Positions 46,030-54,600 are shown, numbered from the stretch's first letter. The stretch: 64,000 nt of DNA from Gordonibacter sp. 28C (GCF_003339845.1 NZ_PPTR01000009.1:62001-126000), one strand, 5' to 3'. Notes: generated by a model not told the origin, from the sequence alone. Numbers and translations are program-made.

Positions 46030-46058
46030 AGGGAACTTTCAGGGTGCAGGGCTAGGAT
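46025..46058 (+). promoter_or_regulatory. VTC operon promoter with 11-bp CTTTCAGGG direct repeats
   Basis: CTTTCAGGG occurs at 46025-46033 and again at 46036-46044, an exact 11-base period. TAGGAT (46053-46058) follows after eight bases and is a likely -10; no -35 is present. This matches the two-component operon promoter at 36801-36831 in repeat sequence, period and spacing. Confidence 0.65.
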
Positions 46059-46241
46059 GCGAAGCCGTGGGTTGGAAGCGAGGTCGCCCGGCGCGCCCGC
46101 TTCCGCCCGAAGATCGTTCGCGGGGCCGTGCCCGTGCGGCGCGAAAGGACGGCCTAGACCTCTCCCACCCCCTTCGACGCCCGCCCGCGCCACACGAGGT
46201 GCGGGTCCCGCGAACGGCCGCGAGAGAAAGGAACCGCGCCC
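46059..46241 (+). other. Leader region of the VTC gene
   Basis: With the promoter, this completes a 300-base gap. It is GC-rich and open in several frames, but none has a convincing start site or product. I see no RNA gene. Confidence 0.4.
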
Positions 46242-47288
46242 ATGGCCACCTTCACTGACGTATTCGAACGAAAAGAGATCAAATACCGCCTGTCCGCACG
46301 TCAGCACGCCGCGATGCTCGCCTCCCTCGCCGGGATCATGGTCCCCGACGAGTTCGGCTGCACGGACGTCGTCAGCCTGTACTTCGACACGCCCGAGCGC
46401 ACGCTCATCGACCGCTCGCTGGAAAAGCCGCTGTACAAGGAGAAACTGCGGCTGCGCAGCTACGGCATGCCCCGCGAGAGCGACCGCGTGTTCGTGGAGA
46501 TCAAGAAGAAGTACGACGGCATCGTGTACAAGCGGCGCGTGGGCATGTCGTACGCGGCGGCGCGCGCCTACCTGGGCGGCATGCCCTACGGCATGGCGTG
46601 TGCGCAGCACCCGCTGCCCGATCCGGTCATGGCCGCGGAGTCGCTTTCGGACCGCAGCGTGCAGATCGCCCGCGAGATCGACCGGTTCATGCTGCAGCAT
46701 CGCCCGCTGCGCGCGTCCATGCTCGTGGCGTGCAAACGCACGGCCTACGTCTCCATCGACGCCCCCGAACTGGGCTGCGAGGCGAACGGGTTGCGCGTCA
46801 CGTTCGATGCGGACATCGCGTACCGCGACCAGTTCGCGTCGGGCCCGTCGGCCGCGCCCCGGCTGCTGCTGCGCGAGGGCGAGGTCGTCATGGAGGCGAA
46901 ATCCTCCGGCCCGTTCCCCCGGTGGTTCGCGCAGGCGCTTGCCGCATGCCACGCGTACCCGTCGTCCTTCTCCAAGTACGGCGAGGCGTACCGCGCCTGC
47001 GCAGCCGGGGAGCATGATAGCGCTTTGACCAGCGCCGAAGCACGGGTTGACGGAGGGAGGGCCGCGGTCGGCGAAGCTTCGCGGGCTCATCCCCCGGCTC
47101 AGCGGCGCCCGGTGCGCCCAACCCCGTCCCCGGCGCACGCGGCGAGCCCGGCGCGCCCGGCCCCCCGCGCGGCCCAAAGCGCGCTCGAAGAGGCGGGCGA
47201 GTGCCTGTCTGCGGGCGCCCGCGATACCCGCCATCGGCGGTTTCGCGCTCCCAACCATGCAATGAAGAAGGGAAATCGTTGTGCTTGA
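46242..47288 (+). CDS. VTC-domain polyphosphate polymerase
   Basis: Protein of 348 aa with a VTC catalytic domain over residues 1-250. The tunnel residues are visible in FERKEIKYRLS, SLYFDTPE, KEKLRLRSYG, VFVEIKKKYDGIVYKRRV and CKRTAY, with the metal-binding acidic residues in RVTFDADI and VVMEAKSS and the end motif SSFSKYGEAY. The domain makes polyphosphate from ATP. The last 95 residues are a Pro/Ala/Arg-rich tail not found in typical bacterial VTC proteins and overlap the next gene by eight bases. DUF4956 and a Cthe_2159-like lipoprotein follow, a recurrent trio. Confidence 0.87.
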   Translation: MATFTDVFERKEIKYRLSARQHAAMLASLAGIMVPDEFGCTDVVSLYFDTPERTLIDRSLEKPLYKEKLRLRSYGMPRESDRVFVEIKKKYDGIVYKRRVGMSYAAARAYLGGMPYGMACAQHPLPDPVMAAESLSDRSVQIAREIDRFMLQHRPLRASMLVACKRTAYVSIDAPELGCEANGLRVTFDADIAYRDQFASGPSAAPRLLLREGEVVMEAKSSGPFPRWFAQALAACHAYPSSFSKYGEAYRACAAGEHDSALTSAEARVDGGRAAVGEASRAHPPAQRRPVRPTPSPAHAASPARPAPRAAQSALEEAGECLSAGARDTRHRRFRAPNHAMKKGNRCA

Positions 47289-47976
47289 TGCTGCGTTGAC
47301 GTCTATTTTCGGATCGGCCGAGTCGCTCGTGGCGGGCGTGTCGACCGTGGACTTCCTGCTGTGCTGCCTCGCCTCCATCGTGCTGGGCGCGGCCGTGGCG
47401 GCCATCTACATGTTCCGCCACACCTACTCCAAGAACTTCGTGGTGACGCTGGCGCTGCTGCCGCTCATCGTGCAGATGGTCATCACGCTGGTGAACGGCA
47501 ACCTGGGCGCGGGCATCGCGGTCATGGGCGTGTTCAACCTCGTGCGCTTCCGCTCCATCCCCGGCAGCGCCAAGGACATCGGCAGCGTGTTCCTGGCCAT
47601 GGCCATCGGCCTGGCCACGGGTATGGGCTTCATCGCGCTGGCGGCGCTGTTCACCGTCATCGTGGCCGTGGTGAACGTGGGCTACGTGCTGTCGCCCTTC
47701 GGCAAGCAGAAGGAGCCGGAGAAGACGCTGAAGATCACCATTCCCGAAGATCTGGAGTACGGCGGCGTGTTCGACGACGTGCTGGGGCGCTACACCGACG
47801 AGCACGAGCTGGTGGAGGTGCAGACCACGAACATGGGCAGCCTGTTCCAGCTGGAGTACGCGGTGCGCATGAAGGAGCCGGGACTGGAGAAACGCATGAT
47901 CGACGAGCTGCGGTGCCGAAACGGGAACCTGAAGATCGTGTGCGGCCGTGCGGCGGCCAGCAAGGACGTGCTGTGA
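47281..47976 (+). CDS. DUF4956 membrane protein
   Basis: A 231-aa protein with four hydrophobic segments in residues 20-140 and a soluble C-terminal alpha/beta domain. Conserved features include MFNLVRFR-like GVFNLVRFRSIPGSAKDIGS, which marks the DUF4956 family, and FVVTLALLPLIVQMVITLVNGN. The function is not established, but the gene is a regular partner of VTC polymerases and may form the export pore or regulator for polyphosphate. GTG start at 47281 with GAAGGGA upstream. Confidence 0.85.
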   Translation: MLDAALTSIFGSAESLVAGVSTVDFLLCCLASIVLGAAVAAIYMFRHTYSKNFVVTLALLPLIVQMVITLVNGNLGAGIAVMGVFNLVRFRSIPGSAKDIGSVFLAMAIGLATGMGFIALAALFTVIVAVVNVGYVLSPFGKQKEPEKTLKITIPEDLEYGGVFDDVLGRYTDEHELVEVQTTNMGSLFQLEYAVRMKEPGLEKRMIDELRCRNGNLKIVCGRAAASKDVL

Positions 47977-48052
47977 GCGTGCTCGCTGCGGCCGGCGAGC
48001 ACGTGGTCCCGCGAGTGGACGGACACCGGCTAGCGAGGACGTAGTCCCGTAG

Positions 48053-48237
48053 GCGGCCCGTTTGGCACAAAAATCACCGATTCTCTGCGGCACGGGGCTT
48101 TCTCGGTGAGGTTTTGTCTTCTTCGGAATTTCGCGACCTGCGAAAACATGTTCGACAAACGAGCGCCTGCACGCTGAAGGGCCCTGAAAGCGGTCGCGAG
48201 CGCAGAGAATCGGTGATTTTTGTGCCAAACGGGCCGC
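48053..48237. repeat. MITE-like element with 37-bp perfect terminal inverted repeats
   Basis: Positions 48053-48089 are the exact reverse complement of 48201-48237 (37 of 37). A further inverted pair, TCGCGACC (48131-48138) and GGTCGCGA (48192-48199), lies inside. The 185-base unit encodes nothing credible and could form one long hairpin. No obvious target-site duplication is seen. It occupies most of the 334-base gap between the DUF4956 gene and the lipoprotein gene. Confidence 0.8.
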
Positions 48238-48310
48238 GCCGACGGCTTGCACCTTCGGATCTGGCGCAACATCGGCCGTGATCATGCATTGAAAGAAAGG
48301 GAAAGCTTGC

Positions 48311-50476
48311 ATGGATATGGATACTAGCTCCCGACACGGGGTCGGGAAGTCGAATGACGAAAGCGGCGAAAGTCCGACCGCGTTCATTAAGGGCGTGCTC
48401 GTCCTGCTCGCCGTCAGCCTTGCCTGCACGGTGCTTTTGCAGGGTTGCGCGGCCGGCGGTGTTGGAAACGGTGCCGGGGACGCGTCGGGCTCCGTGTCGA
48501 CGCAGGATTCGGAGGGCGCCACGGCCGACGGTTTCGCGGCCGTGGCGGCGTCGTTCGACGCCTCGGCGCTCGATTTGGAGTACAGCAAGCGCGACCTCGA
48601 CGCTTCCTACGACGATGCCTCCGCCACGCATATCTCGCTTGAGGGGGCGACGGCGAGCGTCGAAGGGGACGGGGCCTCGGCGAACGGATCCACCGTGACC
48701 ATCTCCGAGGCGGGCACCTACGTGGTGTCGGGCACGCTCGACGACGGGCAGCTGGCGGTTGAGGCGGCCGACGACGCGAAGGTGCAGGTGGTGCTGGCGG
48801 GCGCGACCATTCACAACGAGGACGGGCCGGCCGTGTACGTGAAGCGGGCGGACAAATGCTTCGTCACGCTGGCGGACGGCACGGCGAACACGCTCACCGA
48901 CGGTGCGGATTACACGCTGGAAGAGGGTAGCGACGAACCCTACGCCACGTTGTTCAGCAAAGACGACCTTACGCTGAACGGCTCGGGCACGCTGAACGTG
49001 ACGAGCTCCTACCGCCATGCCGTGTGCTCGAAGGACGACCTGGTCATTAGCGGCGGCACGTATGCCATCGACGCGGTGGAGGACGGGTTGCGCGGGCGCG
49101 ACTGCGTGAAGATCTGCGGCGGCACGTTCGACGTGCGCGCGGGCGGCGACGCCGTCAAGTCGAACAACGACACGGACGCCACGCGCGGGTTCGTGAGCAT
49201 CGACGGCGGCACGTTCAAGCTGGATGCCGGCGACGACGGCATCCAGGGAACCACCTACGTTCGCGTGATGGGCGGCGATGTCGCCATCACCTCGGCCGAC
49301 GATGCTGTGCACTCCGATTTGGAGGCGCTCATTGGCGGCGGCAGCCTGACCATCGACGCGGGCGACGACGCCGTGCATGCCGAAACCAAGCTCGTCGTAG
49401 ACGACGGCACGGTGAACATCACGAGCTGCTACGAGGGCTACGAGGCCGAGAAGGTGTACATCAACGGAGCCGAGACGCATATCGCGGCCAGCGACGACGC
49501 GTTGAACGCGTCGGCGGCCGATTTGGGCGACGACTCCGATACGGCATCGGGCGATGCGGTGGGTGCCGGTGTCGCCGACGGTGCTCCGGCCGTGGACGGT
49601 GACGCACCCGCGCTGCCCGATGGCGAGAGCGCTCCCGAGTTGCCCGACGGCGCTGCGAACGGCGGCACCCCGCCGACAGATGACGGAACCTCCGCCGACG
49701 GCGCGCCGCAGATGGGCACGCCTCCCGGCGGCTCCGAGGACGGGTTCGACCCGTCGTCGGGCGGCGGCGCCCAAGGCGGTCGCGGCGGCTCGGGCGAGGG
49801 CTTGAACGAGAACGAGCAGAACGGCGGCATGCCCGACAACGCGTTCGCCGAGGGCATGGGCGGCGGCGGAGGCGGGGGCATGACCATGGGCGACGAGAAC
49901 TGCCTGATCCAGATCAACGGCGGCTACACGGTCGTCGAAGCCGGCGGCGACGGCGTCGACTCGAACGGCAGCGTGGAGATGACGGGCGGCGTGCTGCTGG
50001 TCTGCGGCCCCACCGGCAACAACGATGGCGCGTTCGACTACGACCTCACGGCTGCCATCACGGGCGGCACGGTGCTCATGGTGGGCTCGACGGGTATGGC
50101 GCAGAACTTCACGAGCGGCGAGCAACCGTTCTCGTTCACCACGGCAAGCGGCTCGGCCGGCCAGAGCGTCGCCGTGGCGGACGACGCGGGTAACGTGCTT
50201 GTCTCGTTCACCCCTGCCAAGCAGTTCGGCATGGTGCTGGCCAGCAGCCCCGCCTTCACCGAGGGAGGCGCGTACTCGCTCGTCATCGGCGGTGCCGTGA
50301 ACGGCGCGAACGCGGACGGCTACACCGAAAGCGGCACCGTGACCGGCGGCTCCGCCACCGAGATCACGGCCTCCGCCACGGCCTCCGGCGGCTTCGGCGG
50401 CCTGGGTTCCGTCGGCGGCCCCCTGGCCGCCGGCCAAGGCGGCGACGTCCAGCGCGGCATGCGCGGAATGTCCTAA
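48311..50476 (+). CDS. Cthe_2159-like carbohydrate-binding surface lipoprotein
   Basis: Surface lipoprotein of 721 aa. The signal ends LLQGC with Cys46 as the lipid site. Residues 120-400 are a right-handed parallel beta-helix of repeated units such as GNTVTI/SGGTYAIDAVEDGLRG and GGTFKLDAGDDGIQG, the Cthe_2159 (DUF4353) fold seen in polysaccharide-binding calcium proteins. A Gly/Asp/Pro-rich low-complexity linker (about 420-520) precedes a second beta-helical part (about 530-640). It is downstream of VTC and DUF4956 but separated by the MITE-like element. Such proteins may bind the cell wall or polyphosphate-calcium; this is inference. Confidence 0.8.
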   Translation: MDMDTSSRHGVGKSNDESGESPTAFIKGVLVLLAVSLACTVLLQGCAAGGVGNGAGDASGSVSTQDSEGATADGFAAVAASFDASALDLEYSKRDLDASYDDASATHISLEGATASVEGDGASANGSTVTISEAGTYVVSGTLDDGQLAVEAADDAKVQVVLAGATIHNEDGPAVYVKRADKCFVTLADGTANTLTDGADYTLEEGSDEPYATLFSKDDLTLNGSGTLNVTSSYRHAVCSKDDLVISGGTYAIDAVEDGLRGRDCVKICGGTFDVRAGGDAVKSNNDTDATRGFVSIDGGTFKLDAGDDGIQGTTYVRVMGGDVAITSADDAVHSDLEALIGGGSLTIDAGDDAVHAETKLVVDDGTVNITSCYEGYEAEKVYINGAETHIAASDDALNASAADLGDDSDTASGDAVGAGVADGAPAVDGDAPALPDGESAPELPDGAANGGTPPTDDGTSADGAPQMGTPPGGSEDGFDPSSGGGAQGGRGGSGEGLNENEQNGGMPDNAFAEGMGGGGGGGMTMGDENCLIQINGGYTVVEAGGDGVDSNGSVEMTGGVLLVCGPTGNNDGAFDYDLTAAITGGTVLMVGSTGMAQNFTSGEQPFSFTTASGSAGQSVAVADDAGNVLVSFTPAKQFGMVLASSPAFTEGGAYSLVIGGAVNGANADGYTESGTVTGGSATEITASATASGGFGGLGSVGGPLAAGQGGDVQRGMRGMS

Positions 50477-50503
50477 AAGGGGACAGTCCCCAATTAGGAC
50501 ATT
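50467..50503. repeat. Compound palindrome over the lipoprotein stop codon
   Basis: AATGTCCTAA (50467-50476) pairs with TTAGGACATT (50494-50503), and inside it GGGGAC (50479-50484) pairs with GTCCCC (50486-50491). The stop codon lies in the left arm. GGGGACAGTCCCC-type palindromes are a common REP-like element; here it may also terminate transcription. Confidence 0.7.
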
Positions 50504-50526
50504 GAAGCGTCGAAGAGGCGTCCCTT

Positions 50527-50641
50527 TTGTCATCCTGAGCGGAGCGCCGAAGGCGCAGAGTCGAAGGATCTTCGGAAACGAGGGGCTTTCTACGTCGAAG
50601 ATCCTTCGACTCCGGCCTACGGCCTACGCTCGGGATGACAA
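50527..50641. repeat. GTCATCCTGAGC-type inverted intergenic repeat
   Basis: A 16-base perfect inverted pair (50558-50573 and 50597-50612, core GAGTCGAAGGATCTTC) lies within outer ends reading TTGTCATCC and GGGATGACAA. The GTCATCC-GAGCG-TCGAAGGATC pattern is a widespread bacterial intergenic repeat. A degenerate relative is at 36872-36960. Confidence 0.75.
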
Positions 50642-50717
50642 CGCGGGATGCGCGCCGCGCGCCAGCGCCCCCTTCCCGCACTCGCAGCCGTTACCCGGAG
50701 AACGGGCGGGGATGCAC

Positions 50718-50759
50718 TATAATCGGAACCTGCGGGGCGCACCGTGCCCCGCAGGTTCC
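50718..50759 (+). promoter_or_regulatory. corA promoter -10 and start-site hairpin
   Basis: TATAAT (50718-50723) is followed at once by a 14-bp perfect inverted repeat (50725-50738 with 50746-50759, seven-base loop). Transcription should begin inside the left arm. No M-box-like RNA is evident in the following 100 bases. Confidence 0.5.
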
Positions 50760-50860
50760 GCGGCTCGCCCGGTCGTCCGGCGCCGAACCGCCTCACGCAA
50801 AGGAGCGCGACCCATGGCGATTGTCGATGCCCCCTTCCGCACGTTGCCCGGAGGAGACGC

Positions 50861-51793
50861 ATGATCGAGTACTTCCGCACGGACGAGCAGCGGTCGCTCC
50901 GGAAGATCGACAAGGAGGAGCCCGGCTGCTGGATAGCCGTGTTCGAGCCGACCCCCGACGAGCTTTCCCAGCTGAGCGCCGAGTTCGGCTTCGAAGAGGA
51001 CGACGCCCGCGCGGCGCTGGACCCGGAGGAGGTCTCGCGCATCGAGACCGATCGCGGCTACGCCATGTTCATCTTGGACACGCCCGTGCGCGACCGATCC
51101 TCCAACGAGCGCAGCTACAAAACCATCCCCATCGCGCTGTTCGAAACGCCGCGCAACGTGGTCACCGTCTGCTCGGTGTACAAGATCCCCCTCATCGATC
51201 AACTCAAGGCGTCGAAGGACCTCTCGCCCACCGAGGATGTGCACGAGTTCGCCGCCGACATCCTCATGGCTTCCTCCACGGCCTACTTCATGGCGCTGCG
51301 CGCCATCAACCGGCGGCGCACCGACCTCATGGCCACGGTGAAGCGCCCCTCGCGCAAAGAGCTCGAAGACCTCTACAACCTCGACTCCTCGCTGGTCTAC
51401 TTCAAAACCTCGCTCGTCACCAACGACGCCATCTTCGAGAAGCACCTGCGCCGCTCCGCCTTCCCCACCGAGGAGGACCGCTACCGCTTCGACGACGTGG
51501 TGATAGAGAACCGCCAGGCGCTCGAGACCACGCAGATACACTCGGAGATACTCGACTCCACCATCGAGCACTTCAGCCTGCTCATGGAGCACGACCTGAA
51601 CCGCACGATGCAGGTGGTGGCCACGGTGTCGCTCGTGCTGTGCGTTCCCACGGCGGTGGCGGGGTTCTTCGGCATGAACCTGCTGGGCATACCCCTCGAC
51701 GCCTTCCCGTGGGGCTTCGGGGTCGTGACCGGCTGCACGGTGCTCGCCTCGCTGGGGCTTTTGTTCGTGCTGAAGAAGTTCCGCTGGTTCTAG
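50861..51793 (+). CDS. corA: CorA-family divalent cation transporter
   Basis: Homopentameric magnesium/cobalt channel subunit, 310 aa. The soluble N-terminal alpha/beta domain and long stalk helix (about 150-245) are followed by two C-terminal membrane helices, with the selectivity motif FFGMNL between them (family GMN). The basic end KKFRWF is typical. The ATG at 50861 has GGAGGAG six bases upstream. The gene is separate from the upstream lipoprotein gene by 384 bases of repeats and promoter. Confidence 0.92.
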   Translation: MIEYFRTDEQRSLRKIDKEEPGCWIAVFEPTPDELSQLSAEFGFEEDDARAALDPEEVSRIETDRGYAMFILDTPVRDRSSNERSYKTIPIALFETPRNVVTVCSVYKIPLIDQLKASKDLSPTEDVHEFAADILMASSTAYFMALRAINRRRTDLMATVKRPSRKELEDLYNLDSSLVYFKTSLVTNDAIFEKHLRRSAFPTEEDRYRFDDVVIENRQALETTQIHSEILDSTIEHFSLLMEHDLNRTMQVVATVSLVLCVPTAVAGFFGMNLLGIPLDAFPWGFGVVTGCTVLASLGLLFVLKKFRWF

Positions 51794-51955
51794 CGCAGGC
51801 GGCGTCCCTCTCTGTCGCTTTCGTCGAAATTCGCCCCCTTCGCCGGAACACGCGTTTCGCTTTAGCCCATTAGAGTACAATGGGCCGACAAGCGAGAAGA
51901 GCACCCGCGCGTCAGGGCTCATGCGGCGGCGCTCGAGACAGAGAAGGGATGCGAC

Positions 51956-52879
51956 ATGGCCGATATCACCGAAGTGGACTTCATCTGGAAGAACGGGGAG
52001 ACGATCCCCTGGGCCGAGGCCACCACGCACATCCTGTCCCACTCCCTGCATTACGGCTCGGGCGTGTTCGAGGGCATCCGCTGCTATCAGAACCCCGAGA
52101 ACGGCAAGAGCTACGTGTTCCGCCTGCGCGACCACATGGAGCGCCTGCACCGCAGCTGCAAGATCGCCCTCATCGACCTGCCGTACACGGTGGACGAGCT
52201 GTGCGACGCCACGGTGGAGCTCATCCGCAAGAACAACCTGCCGTCCTGCTACATCCGCCCCATCGTGTACCGCGGTTACGGCGTGATGGGCGTCGACCCC
52301 ACCGGCGCGCCCACCGACGTGGCCATCGCGGTGTGGCCGTGGGATTCCTATCTGGGCGCCGACGCGTTGGAGCACGGCGTGGCCGTGGGCGTGTCGTCGT
52401 GGCGCCAGCGCTCGAACAACGCCATCCCGCCGGCGGTGAAGAGCACGGCCTCCTACATGAACTCCATCCTGGCGAAGCTGGAGGCCAAGGAGCACGGTTA
52501 CGCCGAGGCCATCATGCTGAACGAGGCCGGCCTCGTGTGCGAGGGAACGGGCGAGAACCTGTTCATCGTGCGCGACGGCGTGCTGTCCACGCCGCCGCTG
52601 TCCGACGGCCTGCTGGAGGGCATCACGCGCGACACCATCCTCTGCCTGGCCGACGATCTGGAGATCCCGGCCATCGAGGAGAGCCTCACGCGCAGCGACC
52701 TCTACATCGCCGACGAGGTGTTCATGACCGGCTCCGCCGCCGAGCTCACCCCCATCGGCAGCGTGGACGGCCGCGAGGTGGGCAAGCCGGGCGAGATCAC
52801 CCGCGCGCTGCAGGACCGCTTCTTCGCCGTGGCCTACGGCCAGATCGACGAGTACGCGGACTGGCTGACCGAGATTTAG
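51956..52879 (+). CDS. ilvE: Branched-chain amino acid aminotransferase
   Basis: Class IV (D-aminotransferase fold) PLP enzyme of 307 aa that catalyses the last step of valine, leucine and isoleucine synthesis. Landmarks are HSLHYGSGVFEGIR, RLHRSC, PAVKSTASYMNS with the Schiff-base lysine, EAIMLNEAGLVCEGTGEN and GITRDTIL. GAAGGGA precedes the ATG. TACAAT at 51876-51881 is a plausible -10. It is followed by a terminator hairpin and then cimA, consistent with isoleucine synthesis through citramalate. Confidence 0.93.
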   Translation: MADITEVDFIWKNGETIPWAEATTHILSHSLHYGSGVFEGIRCYQNPENGKSYVFRLRDHMERLHRSCKIALIDLPYTVDELCDATVELIRKNNLPSCYIRPIVYRGYGVMGVDPTGAPTDVAIAVWPWDSYLGADALEHGVAVGVSSWRQRSNNAIPPAVKSTASYMNSILAKLEAKEHGYAEAIMLNEAGLVCEGTGENLFIVRDGVLSTPPLSDGLLEGITRDTILCLADDLEIPAIEESLTRSDLYIADEVFMTGSAAELTPIGSVDGREVGKPGEITRALQDRFFAVAYGQIDEYADWLTEI

Positions 52880-52896
52880 CATTGCGGTTTATGGAG

Positions 52897-52955
52897 GGCG
52901 AAGCACCCGATCGGATTGCGCAGGCGGTCGCGATCGGGACTTCGCCTCTTTTTTC
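52897..52955 (+). terminator. Intrinsic terminator or attenuator between ilvE and cimA
   Basis: GGCGAAG (52897-52903) pairs with CTTCGCC (52940-52946) and CCCGATCG (52906-52913) with CGATCGGG (52931-52938), followed by TCTTTTTTC. The T run makes it a convincing terminator. Read-through to cimA, 60 bases on, would allow attenuation. Confidence 0.72.
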
Positions 52956-53015
52956 GTCGCGTCGGCTTCCTCCGCGCGCATCGTTGTTCTGCCGACCTGA
53001 AGCAAAGGAGCATTC

Positions 53016-54599
53016 GTGGATCGCATACTCACCTACGACAGCACGCTGCGCGACGGGGAGCAGAGCGAGGGCATCACGCTCTCGCTCGAGGACAAGCTGC
53101 GCATCGTGGAGCGGCTCGACGCGTTCGGCATCGACTTCATCGAGGGCGGCTTTCCCGCGTCGAACCCCAAGGACATCGCGTTCTTCCAGCAGGTGCGCGA
53201 GATGCCGCTATCGCACGCGCGCATCGCGGCGTTCGGCTCCACGTGCAAGAAGGGCGTGGCCGCCGAGGAGGACCAGGGTCTTGCCGACCTCGTGGCCAGC
53301 GGCGCGTCCATCGCCACCATCGTGGGGAAGACCTGGGACGCTCAGGTCACCCGCGCGCTGCTCACCACGCTCGAAGAGAACCTGCGCATGGTGGCCGATT
53401 CGGTGGCGTTCCTGAAGGCGCAGGGCTTGGAAGTGGTGTTCGACGCCGAGCATTTCTTCGACGGGTACAAGGCCAACCCCGACTACGCGCTCGCCTGCGT
53501 GCGCGCCGCGAGCGAGGCGGGCGCCGACTCCATCGACCTGTGCGAGACGAACGGCGGAGCGCTGCCGCACGAGGTGGAGGCCATCGTGCGCGCCGTGGCC
53601 GAGGCGCTGCCCGGCCAGCAGTTGGGCATCCACTGCCACAACGACTCGGGCTGCGCCGTGGCGAACACGCTGGCGGCCGTGCGCGCCGGAGCGACCCAGG
53701 TGCAGGGCACCGTCAACGGGTTCGGCGAGCGCGTGGGCAACACCGACCTGCTCACCACCATCGCCGACCTGGAGCTGAAGATGGGGTACGTCACCGTGGG
53801 CCCCGACAACCTGCGCCAGCTGACCAGCGTGTCGCAGTTCGTGGCCGAGACGTGCAACATGGCCGTGCCCACGCACCACCCCTACACGGGCGCGTCCGCG
53901 TTCGCGCACAAGGGCGGCCTGCACGCCAGCGCCCTCGCCCGCTTCCCCGAGGCCTACGAGCACACGCGCCCCGAGTACGTGGGTAACGCCACGCGCATGC
54001 TGGTAAGCGAGCTGGCCGGCAAGGCTTCGCTCGTGGCGAAGGCGGCCAGCCTGGGCATCGACTTGGGGAACTACCCCGACCAAACGCAGGCCATCCTCGA
54101 CGACATCAAGGCGCGCGAGGCGCAGGGCTACTCCTACGAGGTGGCCGACGGCTCGCTGGCGGTGCTGCTGCAGTGGCATCTGGGCACGTACCGGCCGCAC
54201 TTCACGCTGGAGAGCTTCCGCGTCATCGTGGACGACCACGAGGACACGGGCGCCCGTGCGAAGGACGCCATGAGCGAGGCCACCATCAAGATACACGTGG
54301 GCGACGAGCGCTTCGTGGCCACGGGCGAGGGCACCGGCCCCGTGGGCGCGCTCGACAACGCGCTGCGCCTGGCCATCACCCAGTTCTTCCCCGAGGTCGC
54401 CGGCATGGAGCTGGTGGACTACAAGGTTCGCATCCTCGACGAGAACGTGGGCACGGGCGCCATCACCCGCGTCGTCATCACCACGCGCGACGCCGAGGGC
54501 ACCTGGGGCACCATCGGCGTTTCGGAGAACATCATCGAGGCGTCGTGGAACGCGCTGGTGGACTCCGTCGAGTACGGCCTTATCAGAATGGGGAAGTAG
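53016..54599 (+). CDS. cimA: Citramalate synthase
   Basis: Condenses pyruvate and acetyl-CoA to (R)-citramalate, the threonine-independent entry to isoleucine; 527 aa, the length of the CimA (TIGR00977-like) class. The TIM-barrel domain begins YDSTLRDGEQSEGI, with metal-binding HCHNDSG and the active-site segment NGFGERVGN. A C-terminal LeuA-type allosteric domain (about 400-527, NALRLAITQFFPEVAGMELVDYKVRI) should bind isoleucine. A GTG start at 53016 has AAAGGAG upstream. It could be mistaken for 2-isopropylmalate synthase, but the overall pattern fits CimA. Confidence 0.92.
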   Translation: MDRILTYDSTLRDGEQSEGITLSLEDKLRIVERLDAFGIDFIEGGFPASNPKDIAFFQQVREMPLSHARIAAFGSTCKKGVAAEEDQGLADLVASGASIATIVGKTWDAQVTRALLTTLEENLRMVADSVAFLKAQGLEVVFDAEHFFDGYKANPDYALACVRAASEAGADSIDLCETNGGALPHEVEAIVRAVAEALPGQQLGIHCHNDSGCAVANTLAAVRAGATQVQGTVNGFGERVGNTDLLTTIADLELKMGYVTVGPDNLRQLTSVSQFVAETCNMAVPTHHPYTGASAFAHKGGLHASALARFPEAYEHTRPEYVGNATRMLVSELAGKASLVAKAASLGIDLGNYPDQTQAILDDIKAREAQGYSYEVADGSLAVLLQWHLGTYRPHFTLESFRVIVDDHEDTGARAKDAMSEATIKIHVGDERFVATGEGTGPVGALDNALRLAITQFFPEVAGMELVDYKVRILDENVGTGAITRVVITTRDAEGTWGTIGVSENIIEASWNALVDSVEYGLIRMGK

Positions 54600-54600
54600 C

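Noticed and set aside
47010-47288. Frameshift explaining the odd VTC tail
   Set aside because: The frame stays open to a normal overlap with the next gene, and no other frame continues a VTC-like sequence, so a genuine low-complexity tail is simpler.
48045-48245. Target-site duplication around the MITE-like element
   Set aside because: The bases flanking 48053 and 48237 show no convincing direct repeat, so transposition is not proven.
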